Positions 8,985 through 16,123 of a stretch of 41,921 nucleotides of DNA are shown one piece after another. The notes beneath the pieces are model-generated. The model was given only the letters and a program-made list of their open reading frames with translations. It ran no database searches and was not told the DNA's origin. The translations under genes and the position numbers were made by a program. How positions within the stretch are numbered: position 1 is the first letter of the stretch; each line of letters opens with the position of its first letter. The DNA is from DATDDB01 sp035260545 (GTDB lineage Bacteria; Pseudomonadota; Gammaproteobacteria; Burkholderiales; Gallionellaceae), in NCBI GenBank assembly GCA_035260545.1, contig DATFUZ010000060.1:1-41921 (forward strand), in the 5' to 3' direction.

Positions 8985-9182
8985 TCAGGCGGACTCGGCG
9001 GCCGGCCGCGGCGACATCAGCCACAGCGCGCCCCCGACCACCGCCATGCCGATGCGGATGCCCCAGCCCACGGTGGAGCCCCAATGGTCTATCCACTCCA
9101 GGATGATGAATTGCATGTTCAGAAAGTACAGAACAATGGCGCCTGCACCGAAGAAAAACAGCGTACTTCCCAGTTGCCTCAT
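8985..9182 (-). CDS. small two-segment membrane protein, unknown function
   Basis: A 65-residue protein starting MRQLGSTLFFFGAGAIVLYF. It has two hydrophobic segments, about 7-27 and 43-59, separated by a short loop rich in Trp, Asp and His. The ATG at 9182 is supported by the strong ribosome site AAGGGGA about 6 nt upstream. Codons further upstream in the frame give no membrane-protein-like sequence. It has its own terminator and about 190 bp of upstream DNA shared with the divergent M48 protease, so it looks monocistronic. I do not recognise a named family. Confidence 0.7.
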   Translation of the reverse strand: MRQLGSTLFFFGAGAIVLYFLNMQFIILEWIDHWGSTVGWGIRIGMAVVGGALWLMSPRPAAESA

Positions 9183-9371
9183 GATATTCCCCTTTGTAAA
9201 GTTGCGGCGCACTGCAAGTGCCGGGGCTCGTCGCCCGCGCCTGCCTCCCTGGCCGGGTCGGCACCATCCCCGACCGAAAACCATGCTAGTGTAGCTGGTG
9301 TAAAATATCAAGTTGATTTGACGACCCAAATTGCAGAGCCGGACGCGGCCGCAGCGGTCAGGGAGGGCAAA

Positions 9372-11273
9372 ATGGACAACACGCAATTCGAATCATTGAT
9401 CTTGCGGCTGGAAAAGGTCGCACGGGACAGTCCCAAGCGCTACCTTGCCTCCGTGCTCGGCGTCGCCATGCTCGGCTTCGGCGTGCTGGCACTCGCCATC
9501 CTTTACGCGCTGGCGCCCGCCGCGCTGCTGGCGGGCCTCGCCGTCGTGGTGGTGCTCACCGGCGGCAAGGCGCTGCTGCTCCTGCTCACGCTGGGCAAGC
9601 TGCTGCTGGTGCTGGTGATTCCCGCGTGGCTGATGATCAAGTCATCGGTGCAAATGCTGTTCGCCCGCTTTCCCCGGCCCGCGGGCCGCGCGCTGCAGCC
9701 CAGCGAGGCCCCCGCCCTGTTTGCGCGCCTGAACGAATTGCGCGCGCGCATGCGCGGTCCGCGTATCCACCATGTTCTGCTCACCGACGAACTGAACGCC
9801 GCCATCGTCCAGCACCCGCGCTTTGGCCTGTTCGGCTGGGAGGAAAACTACCTCATCCTGGGCTTCCAGTACCTGCAGATCATGAGTGAACAGGAGGCGC
9901 TTTCCGTCGTCGCCCACGAATACGGCCATCTTGCGGGCCAGCATTCCCGCCTGGGCGGCTTCATCTACCGCTTCCGCAGCGCCTGGGGGCGCATGCAAGC
10001 CCTCTCCGACCAATGGACCGACCGGGGCTCGCGCGCCGTCTCCCGCCTGTTTCACTGGTATGCGCCGTACTTCAACGCCTACACTTTTGTGCTTGCGCGC
10101 CAGAACGAATACATCGCCGACCGCACGGCCGCCGAAGTGGCCGGCGCGGATAACGCGGCCAACGCGCTCATGCGTGGCGCCATCGCCGCGCAGTTTGAAG
10201 ATGAGGTGTTCTGGCCGGCCGTCGATCGCATGGTGGCAGACCATCCCCGGCCCATTGCGGACCGCGCGGCGCTGTGGACCAAGACTATCGCGGAACGCCT
10301 GGACGAACCCGCCCGGCTGCGCTATCTGGAAGCTGCACGCGACGCGCGCACCGGCTACCTGGATACCCACCCCGCGCTTGCGGACCGGTTGCGCGCAATC
10401 GGGATCACCGCCGATGCGGAAGCCGCCCGCCAGCTGACGCCGCCGGCGCGGGCCGCCGCCGACGCCTGGCTGGGTGGCGCGCTACCCGCCATACAGGCCG
10501 AATTCGACCTGGCGTGGCAAGCGCACGCCGGGGACTACTGGGAGCAAAGACATCAACAGCTCGAGGAATGCCGCGCCGGTCTGGCCGAACTGCAGCGCAA
10601 GCCGGAGCTGACGCCCGACGAACGCTGGCAGGCCATCAAATACACGCGCGATCTCGACCCCGGGGCGGACCTGATGCCGCAGCTCGATGAACTGTTGCGC
10701 ATACAGCCGGACCATGCGCCGGCCCTGCACCGCCGTGCCTTGATCCTGCTGGCACGCAGCGACGAAGCCGGGATAGCCGATCTTGAGCGCCTGATGGAAA
10801 GGGATCCGGAGGCGACGCTCGATGCCTGTGAGGCAGCCTGGCAGTATTACCGCGAGCGCGACCCCGAGCGGGCCGATCAGTATCGCGCCCGCTGGATCGC
10901 GCGCGCCGACCACGAGGAAGACGTGGCGAACGAATTGCGCACCTTGCCGCCGGATGCCACGCTCGAGCCCCACAATCTGGATGACGCCGCAGTGGCGCAG
11001 ATCCGCGAGATCGTGGAACGATATGGCAAGCACGTGAAGCGCGCCTACCTGCTGCGCCGCGTGCTGAAAGCCGATTCCGCGCTGGGCGACTACGTGCTGG
11101 CGTTCGAGACCGCCGGCTTCCGCCAGGCCGAAAAAGGCCAGGAGACGGTCAAGGCGCTGGCGGCGCAGAAATTTCCCGCGGCCACCTTCCTCGTGCCGCT
11201 TGCGTCGAAGACGTACAAGATTTTCCGCTACCGCATCGGTGATCTGGGCATCGAGCCGCTCTACGTCCGCTGA
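9372..11273 (+). CDS. membrane-anchored M48 family metalloprotease with helical repeat-like C-terminus
   Basis: A 633-residue protein. Two or three hydrophobic segments (about 33-60, 60-85 and 88-105) anchor it in the inner membrane. The zinc motif HEYGH is at 182-186. The third zinc ligand is the Glu of QNEYIADR about 60 residues later, as in HtpX and Ste24-like M48 peptidases. The half after about 330 is rich in Ala, Leu, Arg and Glu, with TPR-like helical pairs (ELLRIQPDHAPALHRRALIL). The start at 9372 is set by GGGAGGG 5 nt upstream. The gene is roughly twice the size of HtpX. It probably handles membrane or envelope protein quality control; the substrate is unknown. Confidence 0.85.
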   Translation: MDNTQFESLILRLEKVARDSPKRYLASVLGVAMLGFGVLALAILYALAPAALLAGLAVVVVLTGGKALLLLLTLGKLLLVLVIPAWLMIKSSVQMLFARFPRPAGRALQPSEAPALFARLNELRARMRGPRIHHVLLTDELNAAIVQHPRFGLFGWEENYLILGFQYLQIMSEQEALSVVAHEYGHLAGQHSRLGGFIYRFRSAWGRMQALSDQWTDRGSRAVSRLFHWYAPYFNAYTFVLARQNEYIADRTAAEVAGADNAANALMRGAIAAQFEDEVFWPAVDRMVADHPRPIADRAALWTKTIAERLDEPARLRYLEAARDARTGYLDTHPALADRLRAIGITADAEAARQLTPPARAAADAWLGGALPAIQAEFDLAWQAHAGDYWEQRHQQLEECRAGLAELQRKPELTPDERWQAIKYTRDLDPGADLMPQLDELLRIQPDHAPALHRRALILLARSDEAGIADLERLMERDPEATLDACEAAWQYYRERDPERADQYRARWIARADHEEDVANELRTLPPDATLEPHNLDDAAVAQIREIVERYGKHVKRAYLLRRVLKADSALGDYVLAFETAGFRQAEKGQETVKALAAQKFPAATFLVPLASKTYKIFRYRIGDLGIEPLYVR

Positions 11274-11302
11274 ACGCGGCGGCGTATGCTGCCCGCGGAC
11301 GC

Positions 11303-11328
11303 AAAAAAAGGGAAGCACTCGGCTTCCC
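11303..11328. terminator. Rho-independent terminator of prk, possibly bidirectional
   Basis: The stem GGGAAGC with GCTTCCC (11310-11316 and 11322-11328) closes a 5-nt loop. On the minus strand it is followed directly by seven T, so it terminates prk. On the plus strand it is followed by TTCTTC, a weaker tract that could also stop the M48 protease transcript ending at 11273. Confidence 0.85.
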
Positions 11329-11363
11329 TTCTTCACGTGCCGCGCCCGCGCAGCGGGCCGGGC

Positions 11364-12251
11364 TTACGCCTTCTTCTTTTCGATCATGTCGTGGATGATC
11401 GGCCCCAGGATAACTTCCAGGGTGAACACCAGCTTGCCGCCGGGCACCACGAGGGTGTTGGGACGCGACATGAAGGACCCCTGGATCATGTTCAGGTAAT
11501 ACTGGAAATCCACGCCCTTGGGATCGCGGAAGCGCACGACCACAAAGCTCTCGTCCGGTGTCGGAATATCGCGGGCGATGAACGGGTTGGAAGTGTCCAC
11601 CGTCGGCACGCGCTGGAAGTTGATGTGGGTCCGCGAGAACTGCGGCGTGATATGGTTGATGTAGTCCGGCATGCGGCGCAGGATGGTGTCCACGGTCGCC
11701 TCGGCGGAGTAGCCGCGCTCGGCCGCATCGCGGTGTATCTTCTGGATCCACTCCAGGTTGACGATGGGCACTACGCCCACGCCAAAGTCCACATAGCGCG
11801 TGGTGTCCACGTTCTCGTGTTTCACCAGACCGTGCAGGCCTTCGTAAAACAGCAGGTCGGAGCCGCCCGCAATGTCTTCCCACGGCGTAAACTGACCGGG
11901 GTTGAGGGAAGTGCCGAAATGGGCGTTATGCTCCTTGGCTTCCGCGTCGGAGTGGATGTAATAGCGGCGCTTGCACACGCCGGTTTCGCCGTAGACCTTG
12001 AATGTCTCCTCGATCTTGCCGAAATGGTTGGCCTCCGGGCCAAAGTGGCTGAACGAATGGTTGCCGGCCTTTGCCGCCTCGGCTACTGCCGCCCGGAACG
12101 CCATGCGGTCCAGGCTGTGCAGGCTGTCGCCCTCGATGATTGCGGCGTGGATATGTTCACGCCGGAAAATGTTCTCGAATGCGCGTTTGACGGTGGTGGT
12201 GCCCGCGCCGGACGAACCGGTGACGGCAATCACGGGGTGCTTGCGTGACAT
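11364..12251 (-). CDS. prk: phosphoribulokinase (Calvin-Benson-Bassham cycle)
   Basis: Phosphoribulokinase makes ribulose 1,5-bisphosphate from ribulose 5-phosphate and ATP, the step that supplies Rubisco. The 295-residue product is the proteobacterial (class I) type. The P-loop is GSSGAGTTT at 12-20, followed by the acidic EGDSLHSLDRMAF segment and the FYEGLHGL motif of Walker B. AGGAG sits 7 nt before the ATG. The gene stands alone on the minus strand with its own terminator; no Rubisco, cbbR or other cbb gene is in the window. A 12-bp palindrome overlaps its -10 region. The presence of prk implies autotrophic capacity, which the rest of the genome would have to confirm. Confidence 0.96.
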   Translation of the reverse strand: MSRKHPVIAVTGSSGAGTTTVKRAFENIFRREHIHAAIIEGDSLHSLDRMAFRAAVAEAAKAGNHSFSHFGPEANHFGKIEETFKVYGETGVCKRRYYIHSDAEAKEHNAHFGTSLNPGQFTPWEDIAGGSDLLFYEGLHGLVKHENVDTTRYVDFGVGVVPIVNLEWIQKIHRDAAERGYSAEATVDTILRRMPDYINHITPQFSRTHINFQRVPTVDTSNPFIARDIPTPDESFVVVRFRDPKGVDFQYYLNMIQGSFMSRPNTLVVPGGKLVFTLEVILGPIIHDMIEKKKA

Positions 12252-12272
12252 GACAAATCTCCTGAACGGTCT

Positions 12273-12288
12273 ACTATAAGAATTCTTA
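12273..12288 (-). promoter_or_regulatory. prk promoter -10 overlapping a 12-bp palindrome
   Basis: On the minus strand TATAGT (12273-12278) is a good -10, but no recognisable -35 exists at 17-18 bp. The perfect palindrome TAAGAATTCTTA (12277-12288) overlaps it and also reads as TNA-N7-TNA, the loose pattern of LysR-type (CbbR) sites. A weak -35 with an operator-like palindrome fits a regulated prk promoter. The CbbR assignment is an inference. Confidence 0.4.
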
Positions 12289-12329
12289 ACTTCTTATTTT
12301 AACAGAATACCTTTCCGTGCGCGCGACTG

Positions 12330-12335
12330 TATAAT
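12330..12335 (+). promoter_or_regulatory. gcvPB promoter -10 element
   Basis: A perfect TATAAT stands 31 bp before the gcvPB ATG. The hexamer at 17-bp spacing, ATACCT, is a poor -35. The prk-gcvPB interval of 114 bp therefore holds divergent promoters. Confidence 0.5.
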
Positions 12336-12365
12336 ACCCTCCGGACATAACCACACTTGCCTGCA

Positions 12366-13817
12366 ATGCTGATATTCGAACGCTCCCGCCCCGGCCGCCG
12401 CAATGGGGCGCAAGCCCCCAGCCATGAACCTGCCGCCAGCGGCATTCCTGCCCACCTGCTGCGCGGCACGCCGCTGTTGCTGCCCGCCGTTTCCGAGATG
12501 GACGCGGTGCGTCACTACACCCGTTTGTCGCAAAAGAATTTTTCCATCGACACCCAGTTTTACCCGCTGGGGTCGTGCACCATGAAGCACAACCCGCGGG
12601 CATGTGACAACTTGGCCTCTCTGCCGAATTTCCTGGCGCGCCATCCGCTGGCGCCGGATTCCACCGGACAGGGCTTCATGGCCTGCCTGTATGATCTGCA
12701 GGAAATCCTCAAGGACGTAACGGGCATGGCGGGTGTATCGCTGACCCCCATGGCCGGCGCCCAGGGCGAATTCGCCGGCATCGCCATGATACGCGCCTAC
12801 CATGACGCGCGCGCCGACACCGCCCGCCGGGAAATCATCGTACCCGATGCGGCGCACGGCACCAATCCCGCCACCGCTATGATGTGCGGCTACACCGTGA
12901 AGGAAATCCCCACCGGCCCGACCGGCGACGTGGATCTTGAAGCCCTGCGCGCGGCCGTTGGCCCGCAGACCGCGGGCCTGATGCTGACCAACCCCTCCAC
13001 GCTCGGCGTGTTCGAAAAACGCATCCAGGACATCAAGCACATCGTGCACGACGCGGGCGGCCTGCTGTATTACGACGGCGCCAACCTGAATGCGATTCTC
13101 GGCCGGGTCAAACCGGGCGACATGGGCTTCGACGTGATCCACATGAACCTGCACAAGACTTTTTCCACCCCGCACGGCGGCGGCGGACCGGGCGCGGGCG
13201 CGGTCGGCGTCGCCGAGCGCCTGCTGCCCTTTATGCCCACCCCCCTGGTTGGCAAGGACGGCGATGCGTACCGCTGGCTCGATGAGCAAGACCTGCCGCA
13301 GTCCATCGGCCGCCTCTCGGGCTTCATGGGCAACGCCGGCGTTCTGCTGCGCGCCTATGTTTATGCGCGCATGCTGGGCGCCGAAGGCATGCACCGCGTA
13401 GCCGATTTCGCCACCCTGAATGCCAACTACCTGATGGCTGAATTGCAGAAGACCGGATACACCGTTGCCTTTCCCGAGCGCCGCGCCAGCCATGAATTCA
13501 TCGTGTCGGCCAAGGAGCTTAAGGATGCCACCGGCGTCAGCGCCATGGACATCGCCAAGCGCCTGCTGGACAAGGGCTTCCACGCGCCCACCACCTATTT
13601 CCCGATGCTGGTGGCCGAGTGCCTGCTGATCGAACCGACCGAGACCGAATCAAAGGAAACGCTGGATGCCTTTGTCGCGGCCATGAGGGAGATCCGCGAA
13701 GAAGCGTTACGCGACCCAGCGCTGGTCAAGGGCGCGCCCTACACCCAGCCGGTGCGCCGCCTGGACGACGTCAAGGCCGCGCGCGAGCTGGACCTCACCT
13801 GGAAGCCCGCCGCATGA
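12366..13817 (+). CDS. gcvPB: glycine dehydrogenase (decarboxylating) subunit 2, GcvPB
   Basis: This is the PLP-binding C-terminal subunit of two-subunit P-protein in the glycine cleavage system, which decarboxylates glycine and passes the aminomethyl group to GcvH. The length of 483 residues fits. The PLP lysine is K264 in HMNLHKTFSTPHGGGGPG. The segment LGSCTMKHNPR near 68-78 is typical. The ATG at 12366 gives MLIFERSRPGRR; a TTG three codons earlier is possible. The partners gcvPA, gcvT and gcvH are not adjacent: prk lies upstream and dgkA downstream. In an autotroph this system would recycle glycine from photorespiratory 2-phosphoglycolate, an inference from the prk neighbour. Confidence 0.94.
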   Translation: MLIFERSRPGRRNGAQAPSHEPAASGIPAHLLRGTPLLLPAVSEMDAVRHYTRLSQKNFSIDTQFYPLGSCTMKHNPRACDNLASLPNFLARHPLAPDSTGQGFMACLYDLQEILKDVTGMAGVSLTPMAGAQGEFAGIAMIRAYHDARADTARREIIVPDAAHGTNPATAMMCGYTVKEIPTGPTGDVDLEALRAAVGPQTAGLMLTNPSTLGVFEKRIQDIKHIVHDAGGLLYYDGANLNAILGRVKPGDMGFDVIHMNLHKTFSTPHGGGGPGAGAVGVAERLLPFMPTPLVGKDGDAYRWLDEQDLPQSIGRLSGFMGNAGVLLRAYVYARMLGAEGMHRVADFATLNANYLMAELQKTGYTVAFPERRASHEFIVSAKELKDATGVSAMDIAKRLLDKGFHAPTTYFPMLVAECLLIEPTETESKETLDAFVAAMREIREEALRDPALVKGAPYTQPVRRLDDVKAARELDLTWKPAA

Positions 13818-13845
13818 TACGCGCCTTGCCGCAGTAGGGCTGGCG

Positions 13846-14220
13846 ATGGAGAACCCGCACAAGAGCAAGGCAGGCCTGCACCGCCTCTGGAACACGTTCT
13901 GCTGGTCCGCAGCCGGACTGCGCGCCGCCTACCAGCACGAGGTGGCCTTCCGCCAGGAGACATGGCTTGCCGCCGTGCTCATCCCCCTTGCACTGTTCCT
14001 GCCTGCCAGCCACGTCGGCAAGGCGCTGATGATCGCCAGCGTCCTGCTGGTGCTGATGATAGAGTTGCTCAATTCCGCCGTCGAGGCCATCGTCGATCGC
14101 GTTTCGCTCGAACCCCACGACCTCTCCAAGCGCGCCAAGGATCTGGGGAGTGCCGCGGTGCTGATTGCCCTGGTGAATGTTGTGGCCGTCTGGGTGCTGG
14201 TGCTGTGGCCGCATAAATGA
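13846..14220 (+). CDS. dgkA: diacylglycerol kinase DgkA
   Basis: DgkA is the small integral-membrane kinase that phosphorylates diacylglycerol for phospholipid recycling. The 124-residue product has three membrane segments, about 40-56, 60-80 and 104-120. It carries the family signature ELLNSAVEAIVDR with the catalytic residues E73, N76 and E80, equivalent to E69, N72 and E76 of E. coli DgkA. The N-terminal RLWNTFCWSAAGLRAAYQHE amphipathic helix is also typical. It starts 28 bp after gcvPB on the same strand. Confidence 0.95.
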   Translation: MENPHKSKAGLHRLWNTFCWSAAGLRAAYQHEVAFRQETWLAAVLIPLALFLPASHVGKALMIASVLLVLMIELLNSAVEAIVDRVSLEPHDLSKRAKDLGSAAVLIALVNVVAVWVLVLWPHK

Positions 14221-14265
14221 CCCACGCTGCCCCCTTGTAGGATATTTATTTTTCGCTACGACACT

Positions 14266-15204
14266 ATGAATACATTGATTTGCGGTTCCATGGCCTACGA
14301 CACCATCATGGTGTTTCCCGACCAATTCAAGAAGCACATCCTGCCCGAGCAAATCCACATCCTCAATGTCGCTTTCCTGGTGCCCGAGATGCGCCGCGAA
14401 TACGGCGGTTGCGCCGGCAACATCGCTTACAACCTCGATCTCCTTGGCGGCAAGCCGCTGATCATGGCCACCGTGGGGGACGACTTCCAGCCCTATGCCG
14501 AGCGTCTGGATCGCATCGGCCTCTCGCAGGCGCACATCCGCCATGTGCCCGGCCAGTTCACCGGCCAAGCCTTCATCACCACCGATCTCGACGACAACCA
14601 GATCACCGCCTTCCATCCCGGTGCGATGGGATTTTCCGAACACAACCACGTCGGCAATGCCAAAGATGTCACCCTTGGCATCGTCTCCCCGGACGGCCGC
14701 GCCGGCATGATTCAGCACGCGCGTGAATTTCATGAGGCCGGCATTCCCTTCATCTTCGATCCGGGCCAAGGCCTGCCCATGTTCGATGGCAACGACTTGC
14801 TCACCTTCATCGACCAGGCGACCTATGTCACGGTGAACGATTACGAGGCGAAGCTGCTGCAGGAGAAGACCGGGAAGCCGCTCGCGGACCTCGCCAGCCG
14901 TGTGCAGGCGCTCATCATGACCCTGGGCGCGGATGGCTCGGTGATTTACGCCGGCGGCAAGGAGATCCGCATTCCCGCCGTCAAACCGGTCGAGGTGCTG
15001 GATCCCACCGGTTGCGGCGATGCCTATCGCGCCGGCCTTCTACACGGGATCCAGCAGGGTTGGGACTGGGAGACCACCGGTCGCCTCGCCTCACTCCTCG
15101 GTGCGATCAAGATTGCGCATCGCGGCGGGCAGAACCATGTTCCCACCCGCGAAGCGCTGCGCGCGCAGTTCCAGCAGCACTTCGGATACGCCATTACCCT
15201 GTAG
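14266..15204 (+). CDS. PfkB-family carbohydrate or adenosine kinase
   Basis: A 312-residue ribokinase-superfamily kinase. The N-terminal substrate segment YGGCAGNIAYNLDLLGG is at 46-62. The ATP-site signature DPTGCGDAYRAG is at 246-257, with D252 as the catalytic base. The pattern resembles proteins annotated as adenosine kinase or carbohydrate kinase in betaproteobacteria; the exact substrate cannot be read from sequence. It starts 45 bp after dgkA and ends 3 bp before the fructosamine-kinase-like gene, so the two kinases are almost surely co-transcribed. Confidence 0.85.
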   Translation: MNTLICGSMAYDTIMVFPDQFKKHILPEQIHILNVAFLVPEMRREYGGCAGNIAYNLDLLGGKPLIMATVGDDFQPYAERLDRIGLSQAHIRHVPGQFTGQAFITTDLDDNQITAFHPGAMGFSEHNHVGNAKDVTLGIVSPDGRAGMIQHAREFHEAGIPFIFDPGQGLPMFDGNDLLTFIDQATYVTVNDYEAKLLQEKTGKPLADLASRVQALIMTLGADGSVIYAGGKEIRIPAVKPVEVLDPTGCGDAYRAGLLHGIQQGWDWETTGRLASLLGAIKIAHRGGQNHVPTREALRAQFQQHFGYAITL

Positions 15205-15207
15205 CGC

Positions 15208-16089
15208 ATGCGAGACTGGACGCCGGTCAGCGATGCCATCACGCGCGCGACGGGCGTCCGCTTCGAGTGCGCGCGCAGCTCGGCGGTCGCCGGCGGCGAC
15301 ATCAACAGCGCCTATCGCCTCGAAGGCAGCGACGGCCGCCGCTATTTCGTCAAGCTGAACGCCGCCGGCAAGCATGCCATGTTCGCCGCCGAGCGCGCAG
15401 GCCTCGCCGAAATGGCCGGCACGGAAACCGTGCGCGTGCCCCGGCCTGTCGCCGAAGGGGTCGCCGGTCCGCTGGCATTCCTGGTCCTCGAGTACCTCGA
15501 GTTGGGCGGCCGCGGCAATGGACGCCAGTTGGGCGAGCAACTCGCCGCCCTGCACCGCACCACGGCGCCGCAGTTCGGATTCGCGATCGACAACACGATA
15601 GGCTCCACGCCCCAGCCGAACGGCTGGATGACGGACTGGATCGCCTTTCTCCGCCAGCGCCGGCTGGGCTTTCAACTGCAACTGGCGGAAAGCAGCGGCT
15701 ATCGCGGAAAGCTGCAGGAGCGTGGCGCTGTGTTGCTGGAGGCGCTGCCCGCCTTCTTTTCGGGATATGCGCCCACGCCCTCGCTGCTGCACGGCGACCT
15801 GTGGGGCGGCAACCATGCCTACCTCAAGGACGGCACGCCGGTGATCTTCGATCCCGCGCCCTACTATGGCGACCGCGAGGTTGACCTTGCCATGACTGAA
15901 CTGTTCGGGGGCTTCGACCCGGATTTTTACAGCGGCTACCGCGCCGGCTTTGCGCTCGACCCAGGCTACCCGGTGCGCAAGACGCTGTACAACCTCTACC
16001 ACATCCTCAACCATGCCAACCTGTTCGGCGGCGGATATGCCCGCCAGGCGGAGGGCATGATAGACAGGCTGTTGGCGGCAATTCGCTGA
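15208..16089 (+). CDS. fructosamine-3-kinase family protein (protein deglycation kinase)
   Basis: The family phosphorylates sugar adducts on protein lysines, making them unstable so that the lysine is freed. Characterised bacterial members prefer ribulosamine and erythrulosamine, adducts from ribose and erythrose sugars. The 293-residue product shows the family features GGDINSAYRLEG near 30, LHGDLWGGNHAY (catalytic loop) and FDPAPYYGDREVDLAM (metal binding). It follows the PfkB kinase by 3 bp. The end converges with phoR (34 bp apart), with no obvious terminator. Confidence 0.9.
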   Translation: MRDWTPVSDAITRATGVRFECARSSAVAGGDINSAYRLEGSDGRRYFVKLNAAGKHAMFAAERAGLAEMAGTETVRVPRPVAEGVAGPLAFLVLEYLELGGRGNGRQLGEQLAALHRTTAPQFGFAIDNTIGSTPQPNGWMTDWIAFLRQRRLGFQLQLAESSGYRGKLQERGAVLLEALPAFFSGYAPTPSLLHGDLWGGNHAYLKDGTPVIFDPAPYYGDREVDLAMTELFGGFDPDFYSGYRAGFALDPGYPVRKTLYNLYHILNHANLFGGGYARQAEGMIDRLLAAIR

Positions 16090-16123
16090 GCCTCGTGCCG
16101 CGCTGCGGCGCCAGCCGTGCCTT

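Noticed and set aside
8229..9371. N-terminal extension of the M48 protease frame by 381 codons
   Set aside because: It runs antisense through uvrD and across its promoter. The ATG at 9372 has a strong ribosome site and begins family-like sequence.
16090..16123. Terminator between the converging fructosamine-kinase-like gene and phoR
   Set aside because: Short GC inverted repeats occur, but there is no clear stem with a T-run on either strand.
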